From JADJEI01 sp035328465 (lineage in GTDB: Bacteria > Bacteroidota > Ignavibacteria > Ignavibacteriales > Ignavibacteriaceae): 51,865 bases of DNA. A program made the translations under genes and the position numbers. The stretch's first letter is position 1. Each line of letters begins with the position of its first letter. Below the pieces are notes generated by a model, which was given only the letters and a program-made list of their open reading frames with translations, was not told where the DNA came from and searched no databases. The stretch is taken from positions 1 to 51,865 of the forward strand of contig DAOLIQ010000015.1 in NCBI GenBank assembly GCA_035328465.1, in the 5' to 3' direction. Shown here one piece after another: positions 25,721 to 34,791 of the stretch.

Positions 25721-26974
25721 TTATTTCATTAACAACATCTTAATTCGCTGAACATTTCCATTAGCAATTAATTCAACGAAATAAATTCCACTTGGCAGTG
25801 AATGATTTTGTGATGTTGCATCAAAAGTTATTTTATACAATCCAGAGGATTGAAAACCATTTACTAATTCAGCTACCTGTTCACCGATAGAGTTATAAAC
25901 ATGCAGAGAAACCTGCGCATCTATAGGAAGACCATAAACAATATTTGTTGTAGGGTTAAATGGATTTGGATAATTATTGTAAAGTTTAAATGTTTCCGGT
26001 GCAACAGAGATTTCTACTAAATCAGAATATTTAAAACTTCCATTATAGTCAAGCTGTTTGAGTCTATAAAAATATTTTCCAGCATTTATGTTATTGTCAG
26101 AAAAGGAGTAGCTGTGCATTTCAGTTGAAGTGCCATAGCCGGAGACAAAACCAATTCGCATCCATGAACCACCATCAGCGGCACGTTCGATTTCAAAACC
26201 ATTATTATTAATTTCAGAAGCAGTTTCCCAATTCAAAGTAACATTTCCATTTAATTGAGCTGCAGTGAATGAAGTGAGCTCGACAGGAAGCGCTCCGCCA
26301 ACACCACCGAATGCTGCAATTTCAGCATCGGACAACGGGTAATTCCAAATTGCAACTTCAGCAATATCAATTTCGCCGTCATCGCCGTCATTATCTCCGA
26401 AGAGATACATAAATGGAGAGAGCCCCCACCTATCGTCTATTGGTTGAACTGCATGTTCAATAATGAGTGAACCATCAATGTAAGATTTAAATTGAGTTCC
26501 ATTGTCAATTGAAAGAATTAATCTATACCAGGTATCTGGAGCAACAGTAAAACCAGAGTAGTTTAATACGAATGTTCCAAGATGTCCGCTCGTGTTTTTA
26601 AAGTAATCGCCATCATCTGCAAAAACATCTGTATTCACCTGAAAGAATGTATGCCACATTCCAATAGTAGATACTTTAAAATCGAACATTAATGAATATT
26701 GGTTTACAAGAGTACCCCCGCCGTTAGGTGCTATTCCGTGAGTAAGTTTATAATAACTTCCAACACCAATTCGAACCGCACCATTAGTGGGTGATGGGCC
26801 CTCGATTGCTTCATGAGTCCCGGTCAATTCCAAATCATTTCCGTATCCGGGTACGGCAGCAACCAAATTACCCGGGTCATCAAATGTCCACCACCCCTGC
26901 TGTGAATATGAAACTGATGATACTATTACTACCAAAGTAATCATAAGCATCATTTTTTGTAAAAGATTTTTCAT
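25721..26974 (-). CDS. secreted LamG-domain protein with T9SS sorting domain
   Basis: A 417-residue surface protein, first gene of block 2. A signal peptide (about 1-24, ending SYSQ) is followed by a LamG-like domain (about 26-225) very close to that of the neighbouring phosphoesterase: both have IG.GSYYK..H.IAPNGGG.LVN, W.TFFQ and a D-rich strand before VAIW. Next is a common bacterial module, LPVELTSFTAAQLNGNVTLNWETASE...GFEIERA (about 230-330), and the T9SS domain (NNYPNPFNPTTNIVYGL to KMLLMK). There is no catalytic motif, so a glycan-binding role is likely but not proven. Its promoter region is one of the clearest in the window: a sigma-54 site at 27112 with paired enhancer-like dyads at 27198. 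The predicted leader is about 125 bases long, unusually long compared with the symporter gene. Confidence 0.88.
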   Translation of the reverse strand: MKNLLQKMMLMITLVVIVSSVSYSQQGWWTFDDPGNLVAAVPGYGNDLELTGTHEAIEGPSPTNGAVRIGVGSYYKLTHGIAPNGGGTLVNQYSLMFDFKVSTIGMWHTFFQVNTDVFADDGDYFKNTSGHLGTFVLNYSGFTVAPDTWYRLILSIDNGTQFKSYIDGSLIIEHAVQPIDDRWGLSPFMYLFGDNDGDDGEIDIAEVAIWNYPLSDAEIAAFGGVGGALPVELTSFTAAQLNGNVTLNWETASEINNNGFEIERAADGGSWMRIGFVSGYGTSTEMHSYSFSDNNINAGKYFYRLKQLDYNGSFKYSDLVEISVAPETFKLYNNYPNPFNPTTNIVYGLPIDAQVSLHVYNSIGEQVAELVNGFQSSGLYKITFDATSQNHSLPSGIYFVELIANGNVQRIKMLLMK

Positions 26975-27111
26975 AACGATCCCTTTTTTGTTTGTGATTA
27001 TAATTTGTTTAGAGCTAATTCAAAGTCGGACCTAATAGTCAGAATTAAGTAACGAATCCATAGAAATAATGAAGATACTTATCAATTGTTTTGCGGATTC
27101 AAAAAACGTTG

Positions 27112-27126
27112 GCAGATTTAATGCCG
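27112..27126 (-). promoter_or_regulatory. sigma-54 promoter of the LamG gene block
   Basis: Minus-strand CGGCATTAAATCTGC has GG at -24, ten bases, and GC at -12 (27113-27112). It matches the symporter promoter in 12 of 15 positions. The predicted start is near 27100, about 125 bases upstream of the ATG at 26974. Confidence 0.72.
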
Positions 27127-27197
27127 CAGTCAAAAATAAGGTGGGTAGATGATTTTATGTATATTTATAATTTTTTATTTAACGAATCAATTGAAGT

Positions 27198-27234
27198 TTA
27201 TTAAAATGATAATGAAGATTTATTATTCTAATAA
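27198..27234. promoter_or_regulatory. paired enhancer-like dyads (site B)
   Basis: TTATTAAAATGATAA (27198-27212) and TTATTATTCTAATAA (27220-27234) have centres 22 bp apart. The nearer centre is 92.5 bp from the -12 element. Orientation and spacing copy site A almost exactly. The remaining intergenic bases (27235-27343) hold nothing that I recognise. Confidence 0.7.
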
Positions 27235-27343
27235 TTATTTGAAGACAATAATTGAGTGAAAATAATTGCTCTGAGTAAAACAAGTAAGAGAATACTGCCC
27301 CTCATCTGTCCGCAACTCAGATTACATTTTTTTGTTTAATTTA

Positions 27344-28311
27344 TCATAAAAATCTTTTGATATGTTTTACCAAAGTTTTATGACCTCGATTAGAAAAATG
27401 AATCCCATCACCGAACAGATAATAGTCCTTGACATTTTTATAAATATTAAAAGCGGCAGAGCAATCGTGAACTTTTATTTTGGTGTTCTTTAAATTTTCC
27501 AATAAAAGTTTTTGCGGAAAACTCCTTTGCTCAAAATGGTTATCTCGCAATTGGTATTCGTAAGGAAGAAAAAATAATTCGATATTCAAATTGTACTCAT
27601 TGGCGATTCGGGCAATTTCAATTAAATCAGCAAAAGCCTGCTTGAAATGTTTATCTTCAGTATTATAAAATTTTTTATCATAAAGGGAATAAGCTTTCGG
27701 GCGATCTGAAAAAATACTTTTGAGAAGGTGGTAGAAGTAAGAATTGTTTCGCAAAAAAATTACGATCTCACCCAGAAAAGAATCATTAGCAATTTCAGGT
27801 GAGTCAGAAACGGGAAGGTTTGAGTAAACATCATTCACACACCAGAAGATAAAAATGTTTTTTACTTCAAATTTATTATTCTCGTCATCCAAAAGTTTTT
27901 TGATAATATTTTTGTAATCGTGACTGGAATATCCGATTAAAGCAGGATTAAGAATTACCAGACTATCAGAAGAATTATTAATTATGCCTGCAAAGGTTGA
28001 ATCGTTTTCAATTCCAATTCCCATTGTTACAGAATCACCAAGAAATAAAATTTTATTTTTTGATTCTCTGCGGGATGAGTACTTCCAAAAGCCGAATTCG
28101 TCAACGTACTTCAATACGTCAGAACTTAATCCGTATGAATTTGGTTTTAATCCCTGAGAATCATAATAGACTTTACTATCAATAAAGATCGCTGCGTACC
28201 GGGAATTTTTATTTCTGGATAAAATATTCTTGTACCTGCTTCGAGTAGAAAAAAAATCAAGAGCACAACAACGAAATTATAAATGAAATAAAGTATGAAT
28301 TTTTTCTTCAA
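27344..28311 (-). pseudogene. SGNH/GDSL hydrolase gene with an apparent frameshift
   Basis: An SGNH-family protein split over two frames. The first frame starts at TTG (28311-28309), one base after the upstream GH3 stop, and encodes KKKFILYFIYNFVVVLLIFF as a membrane anchor, then LLEAGTRIFYPEI and PGTQ. It terminates at 28147. The second frame is open from 28276 to 27344 and continues the same protein: FIDSKVYYDSQGLKPNSYGL, EFGFWKYSS, the catalytic block ILFLGDSVTMGIG, FWCVNDVY, and a final FGDGIHFSNRGH with the Asp/His pair. The switch falls between about 28165 and 28199; one extra base there would restore a single protein of about 320 residues. No slippery run is present, so this is a recent mutation or a sequencing error. 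The intact form would be a membrane-anchored esterase, last in block 3. The 256-residue downstream frame alone would need an internal TTG start. Confidence 0.75.
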
Positions 28312-28312
28312 T

Positions 28313-30838
28313 CTATTCTTTCAAATTAAATTTTTCTTTCAGCTTAATATCCTCTGATGAACTTCCAATCAATACTTCGAACTCGCCGGCTTCTGCAATC
28401 CAGTTTTTTATTTTAGGATCGAAAAAACTGAATGCACTTTTATCAAGTTCAAATTGAATTGCTTTTTCTTCACCTGCTTTAAGATAGACTTTCTTAAACC
28501 CTTTTAGTTCTTTTACGGGGCGATCAACTGATGATTCTATATCTCTAACATAAAGCTGAACAACTTCACTACCACCCACCTTTCCTGAATTTTTAATTTT
28601 TACACTAACAAAAAGTTTCTCATCAATCAAAATTTCTTTTGATGATAAATTCAAATCGCTGTAATCAAAATTTGTGTAAGATAATCCAAACCCAAATGGA
28701 AAGAGAGGCTTAATATTATTTTTTTCAAAATGTCTGTAACCAACATAAATTCCATCATCATAAACTGTAATGCTGTCTAATTTTTTATAAGAATTAAAAG
28801 CCGAACAATCTTCCCATCGTTTTGGAAATGTCATCGGCAATTTGCCTGAAGGATTGGATTCACCAAGTAAAACTTCTGCAATTGCATTACCAGCTTGCTC
28901 TCCTGCAAACCATGCTTCGATCAAGCCATCAACTTTGGGCAGCCATTTATCCATTAAAACAGGTGAGCCAGTAGTAAGTACAACAATTACGTTTTTATTA
29001 ACCTCGCAAATTTTTTGTATAAACTCGTCCTGTTTATTAGGCAGAATCAGATCTTTTCGGTCAAACCCTTCACTTTCATAATTAGCATTCGTCCCTGCAA
29101 AAATTATTACTGCATCAGAATTTTTTGCAGTAGTTATCGCATCCACAATCAACTCATCATTAGGTTTGCGCCATCCAAGTTTTACAATTGCGCCGCCGCC
29201 GTTTTCATAATATTCTAATTTTATTTTATAAAGTTTGCCTTCCAATAAATCCTTTGTGTAAGAATTTGTTAAGTAAGCATGATCGTTCCAATCATTAATT
29301 ACAAGCTCATCATCGATATATAATCTTACACCATCATCGCTGCTAACATCAAAAGTAAAACTGCCGGTTTTTTCTGCTTTAACATAACCAGTCCATCTAA
29401 CAGAAAATTTATCGGATTGAAAATCTACAAGTGGGCCTCGATCATTCCATTTAAAGTTTATTGAAGTATCAATTACAGTTCTTTCTGGATTGCCTTCAAG
29501 TTTCATATTAGTAAAATACTCAGCTTTTAATCCATTTACCTTTTCATCTCTATCTACAAATAAAAATTTATTTTCTATTGCATTTGTTTCGCCATCGATT
29601 ATCATTCCTTGTGCAAAGTTAATTTTAACTTTGTGTCCAATCTTATTTTGCAATGCTTCAAGAGGACTAACAGATTCAAACGGCACAACCATCGAACTTC
29701 CACCGCCGCCCGTAACCGCAACTTTACTGTTTGGTCCAACTACTGCAATAGATTTTATTTTATTTAAATCTAATGGCAGAATAGAATTTTCATTCTTAAG
29801 CAAAACAATGCCTTCTTTAGCAATATTTAATGCAACCTGTTTATGTTCATCAGTATTAACTTTTATTGAATCAAACTTATAGTCGTCAAACAATCCAATT
29901 GTAAACATCACTCTTAAAATTCTTCTAACTTTATCATTTAGGTGTGATTCTGATAATTCACCACTTTTAATTTTTTCAAGAAGAGTTTCTTTGTTTAGAT
30001 ATTCTCCCTTCGGCATTTCAAGATCGAGTCCACTGTTAAAAGTTGGAACCGTACTATGAACCGCACCCCAATCGGACATAACTAACCCGTTAAACTTCCA
30101 TTCGGTTTTAAGTTTATCAATTAATAAATAATCATTTTCACTGCAAAAATGATCATTCACTTTATTGTATGCAGACATAACAGCAAGCACGTTTGCTTCT
30201 TCAACTGCGGCTTTAAATGATGGTAAATAAATTTCGTTCAAAGTCCGTTCATCAACAATTGTATTTACCATTTCGCGCTGATGTTCCTGGTTGTTAGCTG
30301 CAAAATGTTTTACTGTTGCAGCAACGTTTTCATTTTGAACGCCCTTAATGTAATTAACAGTAATCCGTGATGTAAGAAATGGATCTTCACCAAAACTTTC
30401 AAAATTTCTTCCGCCCATTGGAATGCGTGCGATGTTTACGCAAGGTGCAAGAATTACGTGTCTTCCCTTTGCTTTTGTTTCAGTTGCAAGAACTTTTCCA
30501 AACTCAGTGACAATTTCAGGATTCCATGTTGCGCCAAGTAAAATTCCAGATGGCAGTGCAGTAGAATTATCCCAACGAACACCAAGAGGACCATCAGCCA
30601 TATTTAATGGAAGAATACCAAGACGTTCGATTGCTTTTGTTTCAAATCCGGTTCCGCCGATCATCTCAATTTTTTCTTCAAGTGTCATTCGCTTTAATAA
30701 ATCTTCAACTCGTTCTTCAATTGAAGCGTTTTTGTTTTTATAAGTCATTTCATCACCCGAATTATTTTTTGAAGAAAAACCGAACATCATTATTATTGCC
30801 ATAAATAAAAGTAATGTTGATAACATTGAATATTTCAC
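28313..30838 (-). CDS. GH3 beta-glucosidase with inserted PA14 domain
   Basis: An exo-acting family 3 glycosidase of 841 residues. The signal peptide covers about 1-22. In the TIM barrel, LNMADGPLGVRW, VKHFAANNQEHQR (KH at 177-178) and MSDWGAV with nucleophile Asp256 are all present. In the second domain a PA14 module (about 435-555, GLKAEYFTN, YIDDELVINDW) is inserted, as in the BglB-type thermostable beta-glucosidases. FAGTNANYESEGFDRKDL then supplies the acid/base Glu, and a fibronectin III-like domain ends the protein. PA14 insertions narrow the active site and usually favour short substrates. It is the second-last gene of block 3, with 17 bp to the GH15-like gene upstream, and its stop codon almost touches the frameshifted SGNH gene. 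It represents a different GH3 branch from the other three in the window. Confidence 0.93.
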   Translation of the reverse strand: MKYSMLSTLLLFMAIIMMFGFSSKNNSGDEMTYKNKNASIEERVEDLLKRMTLEEKIEMIGGTGFETKAIERLGILPLNMADGPLGVRWDNSTALPSGILLGATWNPEIVTEFGKVLATETKAKGRHVILAPCVNIARIPMGGRNFESFGEDPFLTSRITVNYIKGVQNENVAATVKHFAANNQEHQREMVNTIVDERTLNEIYLPSFKAAVEEANVLAVMSAYNKVNDHFCSENDYLLIDKLKTEWKFNGLVMSDWGAVHSTVPTFNSGLDLEMPKGEYLNKETLLEKIKSGELSESHLNDKVRRILRVMFTIGLFDDYKFDSIKVNTDEHKQVALNIAKEGIVLLKNENSILPLDLNKIKSIAVVGPNSKVAVTGGGGSSMVVPFESVSPLEALQNKIGHKVKINFAQGMIIDGETNAIENKFLFVDRDEKVNGLKAEYFTNMKLEGNPERTVIDTSINFKWNDRGPLVDFQSDKFSVRWTGYVKAEKTGSFTFDVSSDDGVRLYIDDELVINDWNDHAYLTNSYTKDLLEGKLYKIKLEYYENGGGAIVKLGWRKPNDELIVDAITTAKNSDAVIIFAGTNANYESEGFDRKDLILPNKQDEFIQKICEVNKNVIVVLTTGSPVLMDKWLPKVDGLIEAWFAGEQAGNAIAEVLLGESNPSGKLPMTFPKRWEDCSAFNSYKKLDSITVYDDGIYVGYRHFEKNNIKPLFPFGFGLSYTNFDYSDLNLSSKEILIDEKLFVSVKIKNSGKVGGSEVVQLYVRDIESSVDRPVKELKGFKKVYLKAGEEKAIQFELDKSAFSFFDPKIKNWIAEAGEFEVLIGSSSEDIKLKEKFNLKE

Positions 30839-30855
30839 TTTTCTCTCCTGAAAAA

Positions 30856-33072
30856 TTATTTTTTATAAAAATCGTTTATAGTTTTTAAATAAGCACCCGC
30901 ACCAAAGCCAACCATTGGAATTGCACCTTCGTAAGTCGCTCTATGATAATCAAAAAGTTCTGGCAAAAGATTAAAGTTTAATGTTGCCTGTGATACGACC
31001 CAGTCAATTAACTTTTTAGCTTTATCTTTTTCTCCAAATTTTATGTGAGCAGATGCAGTTCTCATATCAATTAAAATCCATTCATTTATATCATAAGAAT
31101 CAACACCGCTAACACGTGAGTACCCTCGATCTTCAGCAACTTTAAGTGTATCATCATACTCTGCCATAGTTGAAGTGAAAAGATTTTTATCATTTAAAAC
31201 ATCAAGTGTAAAAGCTTCTATCATTCCCGCATCATAATATTCATATTCTTTATTTGATTTTCCTTCAGCATTACCTTTTAAATATTTCCCATCAACAATA
31301 AGATTATTTTTTATCCCCATCGTAATTCTATCTGAGGCTTCAAAATATTTTTTAGAATTAATGCCCATTTTGTTTAGAAGCTCAGCATAAGCTTTTAAAC
31401 CTGCAGCAGCAGTGCATGAAGTATAAGTGTATTGTTTTCCGGGTAAATGTCTTTCCCACGGACCGGAATCAATTCGTATCAAATCATTATCAGCAATGCA
31501 ATGAATTAAAGCATCAGCAACTTTTTCACTTACAAGTTTATAATTTTCTTCAAAGAATTTTTTATCGCCGCTTCGATTTATGTAGTCAGAAAAAGTGTAA
31601 AGGAAAAATCCAAAGCCGTCAAGTTCGATGTTTGGACCCTGATCATTAAAATCAGATTCTTCTTTTCCAATTCCAAAATATCGTGTAACAGAAATCTGGT
31701 AATCAACTCCAACGCCGTAATCTTTTCCATCTTCCCAAATAAACTTTTTGTAGAAGTTTGATTCTGCATTTAAATAAAAACTTAAAAGTTTTTTTGCTTC
31801 ATTGAACAATCCAGCAGCATTTAACCCTAATAAAGAATACATTCCATCACGTAACCAAGTAATGCTCCAAACTCCTGGAGGTAATGAAGCCAAAACTTGT
31901 CCTTTGGCTTTTGGAAAGATTTCATTTTCTGTAACCTGAGCCATTTTTAGAACTGTAATTGATTGTTCATAAAATTTTTTTTCATCCACGCTTAATCCAT
32001 CAGGATATTTTGCACGTGCAAAAACATCTTTCATAAATTTCAATTCAGCTTCAACAATATCTGTACTGCTGTTTTTAATTCTTTCAACAGCTTTTTTTAT
32101 TACATCAGAATTGTTGTGAAGAGAATCATTAAATGAGAAGAGAAAATATTTTTCTATTTGATCGCTATCTTTTTTAATGGTAACAGAATCAACTAAAATA
32201 TCTGCTTTAACATTTCTGTAAGTAAAAAAGTATTTGCCAATTACACTTTCTTTTCCCGTCAAAACTGCATAAAGGATTTTTTCATTTTCAACAAAAGGTG
32301 CAAAATATTTTACATTAAAGTTTTTGTAATCAACATTTATGATGTGAGTATTATCTAAATAATTAACTGAAACAGGTTTTTGATTGCAGGTAAGTTTTAA
32401 GGATTTGATAAACGGACTTACAGGTTTTTCAAGATCATAAAATTTAAAGATGTGCGGAAAGACATTTTCAAATTCATTTCTTCGTTCGTTGTAAACCGCT
32501 GCTATCAATCCATTAGCAGTTGTAATTTGATAGTAAGATTTTTTTGCGCCTTCTGGTGGATTCATTTCATACTCATATTCTTGTTGATTTAATATGCCAA
32601 TTAATCCGCTGTGTATGCCGCCGGGAGAAAAAATATCGTAAGCCCTGATTGCAATAACATTTTCTTTTTGTAAAAGTTCGTTTGGTATTTTGTAAGCACG
32701 CTGATCATTCCATGCAGTTAATGGCTCTGGAGGTAATTTACCCGATGAACCAATTTTAACTCCATTTAAATAAGTTTCATCTGCATCATCAATCTTACCA
32801 AGAAACAGATAAAGTTGTTGATCTTGAATATTTTCTTGTATGCTAAAATGTAAACGATACCAGGCATAACCATCATAACCAGGAAATCCCTGATCTTCCC
32901 AATTGCCGGGAACATTAATATTTACCCAGTTTGATTCATCAAGATTAATATTTTTGTAAGATGGATCATCACCAGTTTTGAATAACCAGTTATCAGGCAA
33001 TACTATTGTTTGTGAAAACAATGCAGTAGTAAAGATCACTGAAAATATCAGCGATAGAAAATATTTTTTCAT
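30856..33072 (-). CDS. GH15-like exported glycosidase with N-terminal jelly roll
   Basis: A 738-residue secreted enzyme. The signal peptide (1-20, ending LFSQ) precedes a GH2/sialate-esterase-like galactose-binding jelly roll (about 25-165, WVNINVPGNWEDQGFPGYDGYAWYR). A beta-sandwich follows (about 170-330), then an (alpha/alpha)6 domain (about 345-735). Features of glucoamylase-type GH15 enzymes are WSITWLRDGMYSLLGL near 402-417, ELDGFGFFLYT, GPWERHLPGKQYTY with the probable catalytic Glu, and the late NLLPELFDYHRATYEGAIPMVGFGAGAYL. GH15 proteins cleave terminal glucosyl links; the substrate here may be alpha-gluco- or other disaccharides and cannot be fixed from sequence. The gene overlaps no neighbour: 4 bp separate it from the GH63-like gene upstream and 17 bp from the GH3 downstream, indicating one transcript. 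Confidence 0.8.
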   Translation of the reverse strand: MKKYFLSLIFSVIFTTALFSQTIVLPDNWLFKTGDDPSYKNINLDESNWVNINVPGNWEDQGFPGYDGYAWYRLHFSIQENIQDQQLYLFLGKIDDADETYLNGVKIGSSGKLPPEPLTAWNDQRAYKIPNELLQKENVIAIRAYDIFSPGGIHSGLIGILNQQEYEYEMNPPEGAKKSYYQITTANGLIAAVYNERRNEFENVFPHIFKFYDLEKPVSPFIKSLKLTCNQKPVSVNYLDNTHIINVDYKNFNVKYFAPFVENEKILYAVLTGKESVIGKYFFTYRNVKADILVDSVTIKKDSDQIEKYFLFSFNDSLHNNSDVIKKAVERIKNSSTDIVEAELKFMKDVFARAKYPDGLSVDEKKFYEQSITVLKMAQVTENEIFPKAKGQVLASLPPGVWSITWLRDGMYSLLGLNAAGLFNEAKKLLSFYLNAESNFYKKFIWEDGKDYGVGVDYQISVTRYFGIGKEESDFNDQGPNIELDGFGFFLYTFSDYINRSGDKKFFEENYKLVSEKVADALIHCIADNDLIRIDSGPWERHLPGKQYTYTSCTAAAGLKAYAELLNKMGINSKKYFEASDRITMGIKNNLIVDGKYLKGNAEGKSNKEYEYYDAGMIEAFTLDVLNDKNLFTSTMAEYDDTLKVAEDRGYSRVSGVDSYDINEWILIDMRTASAHIKFGEKDKAKKLIDWVVSQATLNFNLLPELFDYHRATYEGAIPMVGFGAGAYLKTINDFYKK

Positions 33073-33076
33073 AAGT

Positions 33077-34705
33077 TTACTCGATAGTTAGTGTATGCTC
33101 GCCTTTAGTGATTTTAAACCTTTTGTAATTATTATTTCCGTGTTCAACATTCAATTCAAAATCATTATCACAAACTACTTTTATGTTAATCGAAGAAATT
33201 ACTTTTTCTCTTTTTTCGGCAATTAGTGAAACGGTAACATTTCCAAATTTTAGATTTTCGATTCCGTGTTTTTCAATTCTTGTTAAATGCCAGGTTAAAG
33301 AGTTATTAACTCCATTTGGCCTAAGTCCAATTATATTCTCGATTAAAAGTTGAATTGGTCCGCATCCGCTCCAACCAACAAAATCAGGGCGAGACCAACT
33401 ACCACGAACAAACGCTTCGGATGAATAGTTTTCCCAGATTGTTCCTGTTTTTTTATAAACCTGATAAATTCCATTTAAATATTCTTCAGTTGCAAGAGTT
33501 GCAAACTCATTAAACTTATATGATAAATCATCTCCAACACCAAACTTATCTAATCCTTTAATTATCATTACATTTGTTGGAGCCCAAACACTGCCCAGCC
33601 AATATTCGCCTTCAGCCTTAAAATGTTTATCATCAATTGAAAGAGAAGGGAAGGGAATTTTTCTCCAGAAAGTGTGTGTATCTTTTAAGTTTTGTAAAAG
33701 TCTATCTGCCTGATTTTTATCAGCAACTCCTGCAAGCATAGGCCAGAAACTTGCAACCGTTTTACATTTTATTTGATTGCCTTCATCATCAACATCATAA
33801 TAAAGTCCATCCTCTTCGTTCCACATAAATTTATTTATTAGTGAAGAAATTTTATCGGCTTTATCTTTAAATAATTTTGATTTATTTGTGAGTTCAAGTA
33901 TTAGTTCGGGTTCAAGTTTTGGATCAAGCAATATTTGATTACACATTTCAGACATATCATTATACATCATTACCATTTGAGCAGACATATCAACCCAGCC
34001 AGAACCGCTGCGTGGTGTGTTATCCATTCCAGATCCTAAACCGGTTTGCCAGTAAAGATTGTGTCTTGTGTTTTCTTTTTTGCGATAAACTTCTAACCAC
34101 TCAGCATATTTTTCTAAAACCGGAAGAACAATTTTGAATCGCGATCTGTCTCCGGTTATTTTAAAATTTTCCATCTCTGCCCAGCTAAACAAAGGCGGAT
34201 TAACAGTGTGTTCTCTTCCTTCATAAACAAAATCATTTCCTGTTGCCTCAACAATTTCTCTGCAGATGTAACCATTTTCATATTGTCTGCAGTAAAAATT
34301 ATCCAATGATTGTATAGCGGGAAATATATGATTTGCATATCGAGCAAACATCAGCATAAAAAAAGTATCCCACTGAAAAATATTGGGTGCAAATGCTTCA
34401 TCGATGTAAGCTGAAACAAATGGTGAACCTTGCGGTGGATTTTTATAGTGATCAAAAGCTAGTTGCCACGTTTTCCAATAAAGTTCAATTAACTCAGGAT
34501 TATTTTCTAAGATTGGTGAGGGAAGTTTATCCTTACTAGTTTCAAAAGTTGGTATTACTGTTTCTGTAAAATTCTTTTTAGAAAAATATTTACCGCGAAT
34601 TCCGGTATCTTCGTACTGAGAGAATGTTAACGAAGAAAAAAATATAAGTATTGTAATTAATTTTTTCACTTTGCTGTTTAATAATTTTCTTAAAATAAAT
34701 GTCAC
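33077..34705 (-). CDS. GH63/GH37-like (alpha/alpha)6 glycosidase, exported
   Basis: A trehalase-fold glycoside hydrolase. The catalytic pair of the GH37/GH63 clan is visible: GLGSGMDNTPR around residue 220 (Asp as general acid) and GTIWENYSSE around residue 435 (Glu as base). Further support is DEAFAPNIFQWDTFFMLMFARY near residue 105 and GWSGCGPIQLLIENIIGL near 470. The longest frame begins at GTG 34705, which lies inside a palindromic repeat. The GTG at 34669 (reading GTG AAA AAA TTA) gives a textbook signal peptide, KKLITILIFFSSLTFSQ, and I favour it, for a product of 530 residues. Mannosylglycerate or oligosaccharide hydrolases of this type release single sugars in the periplasm. The gene is 4 bp upstream of the GH15-like gene. 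The substrate is unknown. Confidence 0.82.
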   Translation of the reverse strand: MTFILRKLLNSKVKKLITILIFFSSLTFSQYEDTGIRGKYFSKKNFTETVIPTFETSKDKLPSPILENNPELIELYWKTWQLAFDHYKNPPQGSPFVSAYIDEAFAPNIFQWDTFFMLMFARYANHIFPAIQSLDNFYCRQYENGYICREIVEATGNDFVYEGREHTVNPPLFSWAEMENFKITGDRSRFKIVLPVLEKYAEWLEVYRKKENTRHNLYWQTGLGSGMDNTPRSGSGWVDMSAQMVMMYNDMSEMCNQILLDPKLEPELILELTNKSKLFKDKADKISSLINKFMWNEEDGLYYDVDDEGNQIKCKTVASFWPMLAGVADKNQADRLLQNLKDTHTFWRKIPFPSLSIDDKHFKAEGEYWLGSVWAPTNVMIIKGLDKFGVGDDLSYKFNEFATLATEEYLNGIYQVYKKTGTIWENYSSEAFVRGSWSRPDFVGWSGCGPIQLLIENIIGLRPNGVNNSLTWHLTRIEKHGIENLKFGNVTVSLIAEKREKVISSINIKVVCDNDFELNVEHGNNNYKRFKITKGEHTLTIE

Positions 34706-34780
34706 ACTGAGCTTGCCGAAGTGTAACTTTGTTAGAGTAAAATATTATAACAAGCAGTCATCCACAAGCTTAGACTGACA
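34700..34780. repeat. palindromic repeats of the TGTCACACTGAGCTTG family
   Basis: Two hairpin units lie between the GH63-like and GH5 genes: TGTCACACTGAGCTTGCCGA with its return arm (34700-34727), and GTCATCC...AGCTTAGACTGAC (34758-34780). The first overlaps the possible GTG start at 34705. Relatives occur at 36001, 36363, 38265 and 38311, all within block 3. Confidence 0.65.
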
Positions 34781-34791
34781 AAATGAAGTCA

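Noticed and set aside
28147..28311. The short upstream frame of the SGNH gene as an independent small membrane protein
   Set aside because: Its sequence continues naturally into the next frame as a known SGNH N-terminal layout, so a frameshifted single gene is the simpler reading.
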